64,000 bases of DNA from an uncultured Lachnospiraceae bacterium (GCA_947648875.1 CANSPM010000010.1:24007-88006); one strand, 5' to 3'; shown: positions 50,457-60,138, counted from the stretch's first letter. The notes: a model not told the origin generated them from the sequence alone. Numbers and translations are program-made.

Positions 50457-51440
50457 ATGAGCACAAGTCTGACGGATATTTTTCCTGCTGCATACAGGAT
50501 GTATTTTAAGATGGCTGACAGACGGTCTGAGCGGGTAAGCGAGATTCGGCTGCGGACCCTGCGACCGGCGATTCTGATGGAGGGAAGCAGAGAAGTGTTC
50601 CTTGGAGAGGACGGGTCTTATTTGGAGCATATGGAGCAGGCCTGGCATCCTGACAGACAGGCTCTGACGGAGATTGTCAGCCATCTCTGTCAGTATTCCC
50701 TGTATGCCTATGAGGATGAACTGCGACAGGGCTATATCACCATTGAAGGCGGGCACCGGGTGGGGATTGTGGGACAGGCGGTACAGGAAAGCACCGGCAG
50801 TATTCGCACCATCAAGCATATTTCGGCCATCAATATCCGGATTGCCCATCAGGTTCTGGGGGCGGCGACACCGGTGCTGCCCTATGTCTACAGGAAGGGG
50901 AGTATGCGTAACACGCTGATTATTTCTCCGCCGGGATGCGGTAAGACCACACTGCTGCGGGATCTGGTGAGACAGATTTCCGAGGGCAATGCCTATGGGC
51001 CTGCCCGGACAGTGGGAGTGGTGGACGAGCGTTCGGAGATTGCAGGATGTTATATGGGACAGCCGCAGAATGACCTGGGACCCCGCAGTGATGTGCTGGA
51101 CGCCTGCCCAAAGGCTCAGGGCATGATGATGTTGCTGCGCAGCATGTCTCCGGCAGTGCTGGCGGTGGACGAACTGGGCAGCGGGGAGGAAATTCGGGCG
51201 GTGCGTATGGCGGCATCCTGCGGTGTCAGGCTGGTGGCTACCATACATGGTATGGACATGCAGGATGTGCAGGGTAAACCCGGCATGGGGGCGCTGCTGG
51301 CGGAGGGAATTTTCACATGTATGCTGGTACTGATCCGGGACAGGCAGGGATGCTGCCGGGTGGGACAGGTACTGCACCGCAGACAGATGGACGGTATCTG
51401 GGAGGAGGTGGCCAGGGATGGTACGGCTGATGGGATTTAG
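50457..51440 (+). CDS. spoIIIAA: Stage III sporulation protein AA (ATPase)
   Basis: A 327-residue secretion-type ATPase made in the mother cell, thought to power the SpoIIIA-SpoIIQ channel into the forespore. The Walker A ISPPGCGKTTLLRD is near 160-173 and Walker B VLAVDELGSGEE near 237. ERSEIAGCYMG and LVATIHGMD are family segments. GAGAGAGAGG precedes the start. The next gene overlaps its end by 23 bases, marking the operon spoIIIAA-AH. Confidence 0.97.
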   Translation: MSTSLTDIFPAAYRMYFKMADRRSERVSEIRLRTLRPAILMEGSREVFLGEDGSYLEHMEQAWHPDRQALTEIVSHLCQYSLYAYEDELRQGYITIEGGHRVGIVGQAVQESTGSIRTIKHISAINIRIAHQVLGAATPVLPYVYRKGSMRNTLIISPPGCGKTTLLRDLVRQISEGNAYGPARTVGVVDERSEIAGCYMGQPQNDLGPRSDVLDACPKAQGMMMLLRSMSPAVLAVDELGSGEEIRAVRMAASCGVRLVATIHGMDMQDVQGKPGMGALLAEGIFTCMLVLIRDRQGCCRVGQVLHRRQMDGIWEEVARDGTADGI

Positions 51441-51936
51441 TCTGATTGGTTTAAGCTGTAGCGGACTGGGACTGTGGTATGCCTGGAATCTGCGGCAGCG
51501 CCTGCATCATCTGCATGCGATGAATCGGATTATAGAGCTGCTGATCAGTTTGTTGCAATACGGAAAAAGCACCTTGCCGGAATGCTGCTGTCAGCTGGCG
51601 GAACAGGTGGAGGAACCCTACAGGCAGGCGTTTATCCAGGTGTATCGGGAACTGACAAAGGGACGGGGGAGCAGCTTTACGGAGGTGTATGGCAGGATTA
51701 TGGGGGAGGCGTTGGGGGAACTTCCGCTGAAAGAGCAGGACAGGCTGCTTTTTCTGCAATGTGTGCTGGAGCAGGGCGCCGGCGACGGAGAGGCGAGAGT
51801 GCGTCTGATCCGGCGGCAGCAGGAATTGCTCAGAGAACGTATAGCCAGGCTGGAAACGGACAGCAGGGAGAAAAGCCGAATGGCGGTGGGGCTGGGAACT
51901 CTTGGAGGCATTCTCATAATCATTATACTGTTATAA
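51418..51936 (+). CDS. spoIIIAB: Stage III sporulation protein AB
   Basis: A 172-residue membrane protein related to type II secretion GspF-like components. An N-terminal helix (MGFSLIGLSCSGLGLWYAW) and a C-terminal helix (LGTLGGILIIIILL) frame a cytoplasmic helical domain with YGKSTLPECC and the late RLIRRQQELLRERI. GGAGGAGG in the end of spoIIIAA supplies the ribosome binding site; the genes overlap. Confidence 0.94.
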   Translation: MVRLMGFSLIGLSCSGLGLWYAWNLRQRLHHLHAMNRIIELLISLLQYGKSTLPECCCQLAEQVEEPYRQAFIQVYRELTKGRGSSFTEVYGRIMGEALGELPLKEQDRLLFLQCVLEQGAGDGEARVRLIRRQQELLRERIARLETDSREKSRMAVGLGTLGGILIIIILL

Positions 51937-52068
51937 GAATGCTACCGCATGTCGCAGCATAATAGGGATTGTCAGCTTGCAGGCGGAGGAAATTTGGATG
52001 ATACGTGTCCGAATATGTATAAAGGTATGTCGCGGGCCGTTGGGCGATATGCGGGAAAGAGGAAGAGC

Positions 52069-52266
52069 ATGGGAGTGAGTCTGATATTTAAAATTGCGGC
52101 AGTGGGAATATTGGTTACCATATTGAGTCAGGTGCTCAAACACAGCGGCCGGGAGGAACATGCTTTTCTGATCAGTCTGGCGGGGCTGATTCTGGTGCTG
52201 ACCTGGATTGTGCCCTATATATATGATTTGTTTACCACAATACAGACATTGTTTGACCTGACATAA
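52069..52266 (+). CDS. spoIIIAC: Stage III sporulation protein AC
   Basis: A 65-residue protein with two transmembrane helices, the usual size. The start at 52069 (MGVSLIFKIAAVGILVT) follows AGAGGAAGAG; the frame is open upstream, but that stretch is not family-like. It ends 36 bases before spoIIIAD and is part of the channel base. Confidence 0.94.
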   Translation: MGVSLIFKIAAVGILVTILSQVLKHSGREEHAFLISLAGLILVLTWIVPYIYDLFTTIQTLFDLT

Positions 52267-52302
52267 GGAACTGCCTCCTTATGTCGGTCTTTAGGAGGTG
52301 CC

Positions 52303-52692
52303 ATGTCGGAACTTATCAAAATAGGCATATTGGGAATCCTGGGGGTCATGGTGGCGCTGCAATTTCGAACGACCAGACCGGAGTATGGGATCTACATGGG
52401 GCTGGTGATCAGTGTATTGATTTTCACGTATGCGGTGCGGCAGCTTTCCGCAGTCCTCGGGCAGTTTACATTGATCCGGCAGTTTCTTGGAAGCAGTCAG
52501 AACTATCTGTCAATCTTGTTGAAAATAACGGGAGTAACCTATATCTGTGAATTTAGCGCGGGAATATGCAAGGACGCGGGATACGGGGCCGTGGCGGAGC
52601 AGATTGAAATACTGGGCAAGCTGTCGGTGATGTTTGCGGGATTACCCATTTTGCTGGCAGTGATGGAACAGATTCAGACTTTTATGCGCTGA
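52303..52692 (+). CDS. spoIIIAD: Stage III sporulation protein AD
   Basis: A 129-residue membrane protein with three to four helices (IGILGILGVMVALQF at the start, LPILLAVMEQIQTF at the end). EFSAGICKDAGYGAVAEQIE is a conserved family stretch. AGGAGGTGCC precedes the ATG. Confidence 0.95.
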   Translation: MSELIKIGILGILGVMVALQFRTTRPEYGIYMGLVISVLIFTYAVRQLSAVLGQFTLIRQFLGSSQNYLSILLKITGVTYICEFSAGICKDAGYGAVAEQIEILGKLSVMFAGLPILLAVMEQIQTFMR

Positions 52693-52735
52693 CAGATTTC
52701 TATGCCGGTAACCGGCAATACGCAGGGGGTGGCTG

Positions 52736-53803
52736 ATGGAGGGATTGTCGATTGATTTGATCTGGGAAGAATACGGACTGGAGCAGTTACAGCAGGGGCT
52801 GTCCAATCTTTTTCCGGGCAATGAGTTTTCTCTGCGCCAGGTGTTGACACAGATTATGCAGGGAGATGTGCTGGGAGCAATCAGAGATATTTTAAATGCC
52901 ATGTTGGGAGATATGGGAAGCCAGCTGGCGGGCCTGCGCAATGTGCTGCTGTGGCTGGTGATGCTGGGCATGGTGTCGGCGCTGATGAGTCATTTTATGG
53001 AGATCTTTGACAAGCACCAGGTGGCGGATATCAGTTTTTACTTTATGTATCTGCTGTTGACCGCCGTGCTGCTGGCCAGTTTTGGTCATATTGCGCAGGT
53101 GGCGTCCGGGGCTATGGAGAACATTCTGTTGTTTATCCGCCTGTTGGTGCCCACATATCTCATGGCTGTGGGGGTGGCCAGCGGGACTACCACGGCGGGG
53201 GCCAGCTATCAGCTGGTGCTGTTGCTGATCTATGGGGTGGAGCGGGTGCTGATAGGCGGTCTGCTGCCCTTCATCTACAGTTATGTGCTGCTGGCTGTGG
53301 TAAACGGCATATGGATTGAGGAGAAACTGTCTCTGCTGATAGAACTGCTGGAGAAGGGAATCAAGGCGGCGTTGAAGGCAATTATCGGCGTAGTGACCGG
53401 CATCAGTGTTTTTCAGTCTGTCATAACGCCTGTCATTGACACGGTGAAAACCTCCACTTTGCAGAAGATTGTGGCGGCGATACCCGGCATTGGCGGCGCT
53501 GCGGACAGTCTGGCCTCCGTGGTGATCGGTTCGGCGGTGGTGATTAAGAACAGCATCGGCGTGGTGCTTCTGATTCTGCTGGTGAGCGTATGTCTGTCGC
53601 CGCTTTTGCAGATTCTGCTGACGGCCTGCTGTCTGAAGCTGGCGGCTGCCGTCATGGGCATGATCAGTGACAAGCGGATCACGGCGTGTACCGATAAGGT
53701 AGGGGAGGGCAGTATGATGCTGCTGAAAATAACAGGTACGGCGTTGCTGCTGTTCCTGATCAGCATATCTCTGGTGGCCGTCTCCACCAATCACGGATTA
53801 TAG
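52736..53803 (+). CDS. spoIIIAE: Stage III sporulation protein AE
   Basis: A 355-residue polytopic membrane protein with about seven helices. The N-terminus (MEGLSIDLIWEEYGLEQL) lacks the cleavable signal that some relatives carry, and the protein is somewhat shorter than usual. GVERVLIGGLLPFIYSYV and SVFQSVITPVIDTVKTS are family stretches. It follows spoIIIAD at 43 bases. Confidence 0.95.
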   Translation: MEGLSIDLIWEEYGLEQLQQGLSNLFPGNEFSLRQVLTQIMQGDVLGAIRDILNAMLGDMGSQLAGLRNVLLWLVMLGMVSALMSHFMEIFDKHQVADISFYFMYLLLTAVLLASFGHIAQVASGAMENILLFIRLLVPTYLMAVGVASGTTTAGASYQLVLLLIYGVERVLIGGLLPFIYSYVLLAVVNGIWIEEKLSLLIELLEKGIKAALKAIIGVVTGISVFQSVITPVIDTVKTSTLQKIVAAIPGIGGAADSLASVVIGSAVVIKNSIGVVLLILLVSVCLSPLLQILLTACCLKLAAAVMGMISDKRITACTDKVGEGSMMLLKITGTALLLFLISISLVAVSTNHGL

Positions 53804-53813
53804 GGGGACGTTT

Positions 53814-54338
53814 ATGTGGGAAGGATTGCTGAACAGTATACGTCAGATAGGCGTTTTTATGATCTGTGCCCAGGCGCTGATCTATTTTAAGCCCAAAGGT
53901 TCCTATGAAAAGTATCTGAAACTCCTGGTCAGCGCCATGATCCTGGTGCAGCTTCTGAGTCCCGTGGCAACTCTGCTGTCGGGAAAGGAGGCGCAGAGTC
54001 TGGAGGAGAGAATCGGTTTTTACAGCAATTCTTTTGAACAGGGGATGAATGAGGCGATGTTTCAGGAATATCAGGTGGAACAGATCCGGCAGCAGTTGCT
54101 CACATCCCAGATCCGGGCGCAGGCGGGGGAATGGGACATACAACTGGAGAAGCAGCAGGACAGCCAGGCGGCGACTGCCGCCGGACAGGAACAGGGCGAG
54201 GAGAGGGAAATTCGCGTTCAGATTGACCCGGTGACCATAGAGGCCCCTCACGGCGGGCAGCAGGACATGGGGCAGAGGGAGGATGGACATGGAGGAGAAG
54301 ATCAGGGGCAAAATGGCGAAGTGGCTGAAGAAGGATAA
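53814..54338 (+). CDS. spoIIIAF: Stage III sporulation protein AF
   Basis: A 174-residue protein with two N-terminal helices (IGVFMICAQALIYF and LLVSAMILVQLLSPV) and a soluble domain extended by a Gln/Glu/Gly-rich tail. GGGGGA precedes the ATG. The 3' end overlaps the start of spoIIIAG by 50 bases. Confidence 0.93.
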   Translation: MWEGLLNSIRQIGVFMICAQALIYFKPKGSYEKYLKLLVSAMILVQLLSPVATLLSGKEAQSLEERIGFYSNSFEQGMNEAMFQEYQVEQIRQQLLTSQIRAQAGEWDIQLEKQQDSQAATAAGQEQGEEREIRVQIDPVTIEAPHGGQQDMGQREDGHGGEDQGQNGEVAEEG

Positions 54339-54906
54339 TCTGCTGATTCTACTGTTGGCAGGAGTCCTGCTGGTAGTGATTGCGTTGCCCACGGAAAAAA
54401 GCAATCGGGATACCCCCACGGACACAGGCGCAGGGGATCGGACGGGCGCATCTTCGGGCACAGTCCGGGAGGGCGCCGGTTTTACCGGTACGGAGGAATA
54501 CGCGGCCTCTCTGGAAAAGAAGCTGGAGAACACTCTTTCCAGAATCAGCGGAGTGGGCAGCGTGCAGGTGATGATTACGCTGAATGCCACGGAGGAACTG
54601 GTTGTGGAGAAGGATCAGCAGACCCAGAGCAGCAGCACCGCCGAGGAGGACAGTCAGGGCGGAAACCGTACTACCCATCAGCTCAGTCGCTCGGAGAACA
54701 CGGTGTATCACAGCTCCGGCAACAATGAACCCTATGTTGTCAAGATGCTTCTGCCCCGGGTGGAGGGAGTGGTGGTGGTGGCCCAGGGGGCCGGAACCGG
54801 CACCGTCAACAGGAGTATAACGGATGTGGTGCAGGCACTTTTTGATGTGGAGGCGCATAAGGTTAAGGTAGTGAAAATGGAAGAGGGTGTGAATATATCT
54901 GAATAA
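54289..54906 (+). CDS. spoIIIAG: Stage III sporulation protein AG
   Basis: About 205 residues. One transmembrane helix (LLILLLAGVLLVVIAL) is followed by an intermembrane-space domain with a ring-building motif: LEKKLENTLSRISGVGSVQV, then VEGVVVVAQGAG and VQALFDVEAHKVKVVK. SpoIIIAG forms a large ring in the channel between mother cell and forespore. GAGGGAGG fits ATG 54289 better than ATG 54283. Confidence 0.95.
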   Translation: MEEKIRGKMAKWLKKDNLLILLLAGVLLVVIALPTEKSNRDTPTDTGAGDRTGASSGTVREGAGFTGTEEYAASLEKKLENTLSRISGVGSVQVMITLNATEELVVEKDQQTQSSSTAEEDSQGGNRTTHQLSRSENTVYHSSGNNEPYVVKMLLPRVEGVVVVAQGAGTGTVNRSITDVVQALFDVEAHKVKVVKMEEGVNISE

Positions 54907-54960
54907 GCCCTCATACAATGAACTAGTAAAAAAAGAGAGCATAGAAAAGGGAGAAAGAGT

Positions 54961-55698
54961 GTGAAAAACCTAATCAAGAAAAATCAGCTAATGATTACCG
55001 CGCTTGCCATCATGCTGGCCATTGCAGGGTATCTGCAGTTTGCGGGGACCAATCTGAACGAGGAAGCGCTGACGGACAACGAAAAGACGACGGAAGTGAC
55101 AAACACAGGCGGAGTGATCACGGACAACATGGTAGCAGGGCAGTATAACATTGATGATGTTGACGGTCTGCTGGATCTGTCCGAGGAGGATCTGGTGGCT
55201 TCCTCTGTCACGGAAATCGACAGTCTGGACACAGATTCGGACGTGATCGCGGAAGATTATCTGGACGCGGACATGGTGGTGGGGGAGGCGCAGCCCGCCG
55301 AGGGTGAAGTGCCGGGAGAGGCGGTTTTTTCCTCCTCCAATGGCGTAGCCATGTTGTCCGAAGCCAAGCTGCTTAAGGAGCAGGTGCGGGCAAAGAACAA
55401 GGAGACACTGTTGGAGATCATCAACAGCGACGGTCTTTCGGATGAACAAAAGCAGGAAGCGGTGAATACCATGGTACAGATGACGGCCATTGCGGAGAAA
55501 GAGGCGGCCGCAGAGATACTGTTGGAAGCAAAAGGATTTTCCGATGTGGTGGTCAGCATCAATGACGGCGCCGTGGATGTGGTGGTAAACGCCCTGACCC
55601 TGACGGATGTCCAGCGGGCCCAGATCGAGGATATTGTAAAACGCAAGACAGAGATCGGCGCGGAGAATATCGTCATAAGCACAGTGGTACAGGAATAA
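54961..55698 (+). CDS. spoIIIAH: Stage III sporulation protein AH
   Basis: A 245-residue protein with a GTG start preceded by GGGAGAAAGA. One N-terminal helix (LMITALAIMLAIAGYLQF) is followed by an acidic linker and a YscJ/FliF-like domain (KEAAAEILLEAKGFSDVVV, DIVKRKTEIGAENIVIS). SpoIIIAH binds SpoIIQ from the forespore to join the two halves of the channel. It ends the spoIIIA operon. Confidence 0.95.
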   Translation: MKNLIKKNQLMITALAIMLAIAGYLQFAGTNLNEEALTDNEKTTEVTNTGGVITDNMVAGQYNIDDVDGLLDLSEEDLVASSVTEIDSLDTDSDVIAEDYLDADMVVGEAQPAEGEVPGEAVFSSSNGVAMLSEAKLLKEQVRAKNKETLLEIINSDGLSDEQKQEAVNTMVQMTAIAEKEAAAEILLEAKGFSDVVVSINDGAVDVVVNALTLTDVQRAQIEDIVKRKTEIGAENIVISTVVQE

Positions 55699-55703
55699 TT
55701 TAG

Positions 55704-55731
55704 TGTACATTACATAAAAATGTGGTATAAT
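55704..55731 (+). promoter_or_regulatory. Extended -10 promoter of deoB
   Basis: TATAAT at 55726-55731 has a TGG extension, and TGTACA at 55704-55709 is a fair -35 with a 16-base spacer. It lies right after the spoIIIAH stop. Confidence 0.65.
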
Positions 55732-55831
55732 GAGCAAAATGCTCTTCTGAACCAAAAGCGCGCAGGAGCGCCAGGAATCAGCTTCTATACGGAAGGCATG
55801 GAGGGATTTTACGAAAGGTGAGGAAAATATA

Positions 55832-57022
55832 TTGAAAGACAAACGAGTTTTTCTGATAGTTTTGGATAGTTTTGGAATCGGGGAGATGGCGGACGCGCCG
55901 CAGTATGGGGACGAAAAGGTGAACACCCTGCGAAGCGTGGCTTCCAGCTCCTGTTTCCGTGTGCCGCACATGGAGAGGCTGGGACTGTTCCATATAGACA
56001 AAGTGGCGGATGAGCAGGTCATTCGCAGGCATATGACCGTACCGGAGGCGGAGATAACCGGCAGGTACGGCAGACTGGCGGAGCGCTCCTGCGGCAAGGA
56101 TACCACCATAGGGCATTGGGAGATTGCGGGGCTGATATCTCAAAAGCCCCTGCCTACCTATCCCCAGGGGTTTCCGGCCCAGGTTCTGGAAGCGTTTTCC
56201 CGCCGCGTCGGAAGGGGGGTGCTGTGCAATCTGCCCTATTCCGGTACAAAAGTGATACAGGAGTTCGGGGATGCCCATATGCGCACGGGAGATCTGATCG
56301 TATATACATCGGCGGACAGTGTGTTTCAGATTGCGGCTCATGAGGAGATCGTTCCTGTGGAACAGCTGTATGAATACTGCCGCGTTGCCCGGGAGATCTT
56401 GCAGGGAGAACACGGTGTGGGCCGGGTCATTGCCAGACCCTTTGAAGGGCCTGTGGGAGGCCCCTTTGTGAGAACATCCCGGCGGCATGATTTTTCTCTT
56501 GAGCCGCCGGGAGTGACCATGCTGGATCAGCTGTCCGGGGCCGGAAAGAGCGTGATTGCCGTGGGTAAGATCCAGGATATTTTTGCGGGTAAGGGCATTA
56601 CCGAGCATGTCTATACCAGCGGCAATGAGGAGGGCATCCGCCGAACTTTGGAATATCTGGATCAGGATTTTGAGGGCCTTTGTTTTGTCAATCTGGTAGA
56701 TTATGATATGTTATACGGACACCGCAGGGATGTGGAGGGCTATGCCGGCGCGCTGACGGCCTTCGATGAAAGACTGCCGGAAATCATGGGAAAAATGAGG
56801 GCGGAGGATCTGCTTATGATCACGGCGGATCATGGATGCGATCCCGCCTATACGAAGACTACTGACCATACCAGAGAGTATGTGCCGCTTTTGCTGTACG
56901 GCAGGAACCTGCGGCCCGGCAACCTGGGTACAAGGGATACTTTTGCGGATATTGGAGCGACCGTGCTGCAATACTTTGGAATTGCGCGGGAGATAGCGGG
57001 AGAGTCGCTGCTTCCCCATTAA
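55832..57022 (+). CDS. deoB: Phosphopentomutase
   Basis: A 396-residue enzyme of the alkaline-phosphatase superfamily that interconverts (deoxy)ribose 1- and 5-phosphates in nucleoside breakdown. The start is TTG, with AAAGGTGAGGAAAA upstream. Metal and catalytic motifs are LDSFGIGEMADAPQYGD, GKDTTIGHWE (phosphorylated Thr region), NLVDYDMLYGHR and ITADHGCDP, DHTREYVP. Length matches the family. Confidence 0.97.
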   Translation: MKDKRVFLIVLDSFGIGEMADAPQYGDEKVNTLRSVASSSCFRVPHMERLGLFHIDKVADEQVIRRHMTVPEAEITGRYGRLAERSCGKDTTIGHWEIAGLISQKPLPTYPQGFPAQVLEAFSRRVGRGVLCNLPYSGTKVIQEFGDAHMRTGDLIVYTSADSVFQIAAHEEIVPVEQLYEYCRVAREILQGEHGVGRVIARPFEGPVGGPFVRTSRRHDFSLEPPGVTMLDQLSGAGKSVIAVGKIQDIFAGKGITEHVYTSGNEEGIRRTLEYLDQDFEGLCFVNLVDYDMLYGHRRDVEGYAGALTAFDERLPEIMGKMRAEDLLMITADHGCDPAYTKTTDHTREYVPLLLYGRNLRPGNLGTRDTFADIGATVLQYFGIAREIAGESLLPH

Positions 57023-57134
57023 GGGGAATGACCGGGGAACTTGCGGTAACTCTAAACAGTCTCGGAACGGAAGAACCCCATGTGGGTTCCGGAGTGGAGA
57101 GACGGAACTCTAAAACAGAAAGGATTACAGACCA

Positions 57135-58730
57135 ATGAATCAATATACAGAAGAAATAAACAGACGGCGCACCTTTGCCATTATTTCCCACCCGGACGCG
57201 GGTAAAACCACTTTGACAGAGAAATTCCTGCTCTATGGCGGAGCCATTAATCTGGCGGGAAGCGTCAAGGGCAAGGCCACGGCCAGACACGCGGTGTCCG
57301 ACTGGATGGAGATCGAGAAGGAGAGGGGAATCTCCGTCACTTCATCGGTGCTACAGTTTGAATACGACGGGTTTTGCATCAATATTCTGGACACCCCCGG
57401 ACATCAGGACTTTTCGGAGGACACGTACCGCACGCTGATGGCGGCGGATTCCGCCGTGATGGTCATCGACGCCTCTAAGGGCGTGGAGGCCCAGACCCGC
57501 AAGCTGTTTAAAGTGTGCGGCATGAGGGGAATCCCCATCTTTACCTTTATCAACAAGCTGGACAGGGATGCCAACGACACCTTTGATCTGCTGGACGAGA
57601 TTGAGAAGGAACTGGGCATAGCCACCTGCCCGGTAAACTGGCCCATCGGCTCCGGCAAAGGCTTTAAGGGGGTGTACGAGCGGGAGGCAAAGGCCGTTTA
57701 TACTTATTCCGACACGGAGAAGGGAACCCGGGAGGGGGAGACAAAAGTAGTGCCCGTGGGGGAGGAGACGGCGCTGCGGGAGCTGATCGGTGACCCGGCC
57801 TCGGATAAGCTGCTGGAGGAGATTGAGCTGCTGGACGGAGCCAGTGCTGAATTTGATTTGGAGGCAGTGCGAAAAGGTCAGCTGACGCCGGTGTTTTTCG
57901 GTTCGGCTCTGACGAATTTCGGTGTGGAGATTTTTCTGCGACACTTTTTACAGATGACTACCACTCCCCTGCCCAGAAGGGCGGACATCGGTCTGATTAA
58001 CCCGGCGGATCATGAATTTTCCGCTTTTGTGTTCAAGATTCAGGCCAATATGAACAAGGCGCATCGGGACAGAGTGGCGTTTATGAGGATCTGCTCGGGC
58101 CGTTTTGACGCCAATATGGAAGTGCGCCATGTGCAGGGCGGAAAGGTGATGCGTCTGTCCCAGCCCCAGCAGATCATGGCGGATGAGAGAAAGATTCTGG
58201 AGGAGGCTTACGCGGGGGACATTATCGGTGTGTTTGACCCCGGCATTTTTTCCATAGGGGATACGCTGTGTATGCCCAAGGAGAAATTTGCGTATGAAGG
58301 TATTCCCACTTTTGCTCCGGAACACTTTGCCAGAGTGCGCCAGGTGGACACCATGAAGCGCAAGCAGTTCACCAAGGGCGTGCAGCAGATTGCCCAGGAG
58401 GGCGCCATCCAGATATTTCAGGAGTTCAATTCCGGTATGGAGGAGATCATTGTGGGTGTGGTGGGCGTATTACAGTTCGATGTGTTAAAGTACCGTCTGG
58501 AGAATGAGTATAATGTGGAGATCCGGCTGGAAAATCTGCCCTATGAGCATATACGTTGGATTGCCAATAAGGATGAGGTGGATGTGGAAAAACTCACCGG
58601 TACGTCGGACATGAAGAAAGTAAAGGATATGAAGGGAAATCCGCTGTTGCTGTTTGTCAATTCCTGGAGTATCGGTATGACGCTGGACCGCAATAGGGGA
58701 CTGGAATTGTCGGAGTTTTGCAGAGAATAG
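57135..58730 (+). CDS. prfC: Peptide chain release factor 3
   Basis: A 531-residue translational GTPase that recycles RF1/RF2 from the ribosome. G1 is SHPDAGKTTLTEKF, switch II/G3 DTPGHQDFSEDTYRTL, and G4 NKLDRDAND. The C-terminal GIPTFAPEHFARV and VVGVLQFDVLKYR are RF3 hallmarks that separate it from EF-G. AAAGGATTACAG precedes the start. A transglutaminase-like gene follows 36 bases later. Confidence 0.96.
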   Translation: MNQYTEEINRRRTFAIISHPDAGKTTLTEKFLLYGGAINLAGSVKGKATARHAVSDWMEIEKERGISVTSSVLQFEYDGFCINILDTPGHQDFSEDTYRTLMAADSAVMVIDASKGVEAQTRKLFKVCGMRGIPIFTFINKLDRDANDTFDLLDEIEKELGIATCPVNWPIGSGKGFKGVYEREAKAVYTYSDTEKGTREGETKVVPVGEETALRELIGDPASDKLLEEIELLDGASAEFDLEAVRKGQLTPVFFGSALTNFGVEIFLRHFLQMTTTPLPRRADIGLINPADHEFSAFVFKIQANMNKAHRDRVAFMRICSGRFDANMEVRHVQGGKVMRLSQPQQIMADERKILEEAYAGDIIGVFDPGIFSIGDTLCMPKEKFAYEGIPTFAPEHFARVRQVDTMKRKQFTKGVQQIAQEGAIQIFQEFNSGMEEIIVGVVGVLQFDVLKYRLENEYNVEIRLENLPYEHIRWIANKDEVDVEKLTGTSDMKKVKDMKGNPLLLFVNSWSIGMTLDRNRGLELSEFCRE

Positions 58731-58766
58731 GGAGCAGATGTGGAAATCGGAGAGGAGGATGCCTGA

Positions 58767-60098
58767 TTGCATAGTCTGAAAACACGTTTCTTGGAAAAAA
58801 TGAGATACAGAAAAAGGATGGTTTACCGCTTTGCGGCGGTACTGGTGACAGCGCTGTCTCTGACAGGCTGCGGGATGCTGTCCCAGATGACGGACTTCGG
58901 GGAACTGTGGGATCAGACGGCCCGGACATCGTCCGGTGAGATTGCGGACGATTACAGCGGGCAAATGCATCAGGCCGGCGGGGAGGGCAAGGTGCTGACC
59001 TGGCAGTCGCTGCTGGGGCAGGAATCGGAGGATCTGGACGAGGAGCCGGAGGCGGATTACACAGATCCCTTAGCCTGGGAGTATTGCTATCAGTATCTGG
59101 ACGAGCCGGGACAGCAGTGGTATCGGGATATCCAGCGGATTCTGGCCACCATGGGCCCGGAGCAGGAACTGTCGGCAGAGTGCCTGGAAGCCGGACTGAC
59201 GGAGGAGGATATCGACAGGATTTTCTGCTATGTGTTGGCTGACCATCCCGAATATTTTTATGTGGACGGATATCGCTATACGAAATACAGTCGGATGGAC
59301 AGGCTGGTCAAGGTGACTTTTTCGGGAAGTTACACCTATGACAGTCAGGAGTGCGCCCGCAGATGGGAACAGATTCAGGCGGCGGCGGAGGCGCTGCTGG
59401 CTCAGGCTCCCGGCGACGCGGATGATTATGAGAAGGCGCGTTATGTGTACGAGACGTTGATTCGCGGCACCGACTATGTGCTGGACGCGCCGGACAGTCA
59501 GAATCTGTATTCCGTTCTGGTAAACGGCGCGTCTGTGTGCCAGGGGTATGCCAAGGCCACCCAGTATCTGCTCAATCATATGGGGATTCCCTGCGTGCTG
59601 GTGCAGGGGCAGGTGGAGCCGGGAGAGGGACATGCCTGGAATCTCCTGTGTCTGGACGGGGAATATTATTATATGGACACCACCTGGGGAGACGCGTCTT
59701 ACAGGCAGGCGGAGAGTTCTTCCGTGGAGGAAGACTGGCTTCCCCAGGTCAATTATGACTATCTGTGCGTGACTACCAGGCAGCTGCTGCGCACCCATGT
59801 TCCCGGTCAGACTGTGCCGCTGCCCGAATGTACGGCCACCCGGGACAACTATTATGTGCGGGAGGGGTGTCTTCTGTCCGCCTGCGAGGAGGAAGCGCTA
59901 CAGCAGGCGTTTGACCGCGCAATCTCGGCAGGCAGGCAGGAAATTTCTCTAAAATGTACGGAGGAGGATGTATATCGTCAGCTTTTGGATCACCTGATTG
60001 ACCAAAAGGAAGTGTTCTCCTACCTGGAGCCGGGATGCAGTACTTTGCACTATGCCCGCAATGAAAAACAGCTGTCCATTACATTCTGGTTTTCTTAG
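58767..60098 (+). CDS. Transglutaminase-like lipoprotein
   Basis: A 443-residue exported protein. TTG 58767 follows a strong AGGAGG and gives a long signal peptide ending in a lipobox (ALSLTGC). ATG 58800 is an alternative with a weak site. The transglutaminase core near 240-320 has NGASVCQGYAKATQY (Cys), GEGHAWNLLCL (His) and YYMDTTWGD (Asp). It is a relative of the protein at 48480, sharing the spacing of core motifs but lacking proline-rich linkers. The likely role is wall-associated peptide cleavage or crosslinking; the substrate is unknown. Confidence 0.9.
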   Translation: MHSLKTRFLEKMRYRKRMVYRFAAVLVTALSLTGCGMLSQMTDFGELWDQTARTSSGEIADDYSGQMHQAGGEGKVLTWQSLLGQESEDLDEEPEADYTDPLAWEYCYQYLDEPGQQWYRDIQRILATMGPEQELSAECLEAGLTEEDIDRIFCYVLADHPEYFYVDGYRYTKYSRMDRLVKVTFSGSYTYDSQECARRWEQIQAAAEALLAQAPGDADDYEKARYVYETLIRGTDYVLDAPDSQNLYSVLVNGASVCQGYAKATQYLLNHMGIPCVLVQGQVEPGEGHAWNLLCLDGEYYYMDTTWGDASYRQAESSSVEEDWLPQVNYDYLCVTTRQLLRTHVPGQTVPLPECTATRDNYYVREGCLLSACEEEALQQAFDRAISAGRQEISLKCTEEDVYRQLLDHLIDQKEVFSYLEPGCSTLHYARNEKQLSITFWFS

Positions 60099-60138
60099 GA
60101 ACAGTTCCCCGGCCGGTTCCTGAAAAGTAACTTTTTAC

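Noticed and set aside
52892..56109. Long minus-strand frames opposite spoIIIAE, spoIIIAH and deoB
   Set aside because: Antisense shadows with no start signals; the plus strand holds a conserved operon.
57050..57118. Direct repeat ACTCTAAA(A)CAG on both sides of a small hairpin upstream of prfC
   Set aside because: Short and imperfect; could be chance or a minor insertion scar, with no further support.
60099..60121. AGGAAC/GTTCCT inverted repeat after the transglutaminase-like lipoprotein gene
   Set aside because: Only six base pairs, with no T-run directly after it; too weak to call a terminator.
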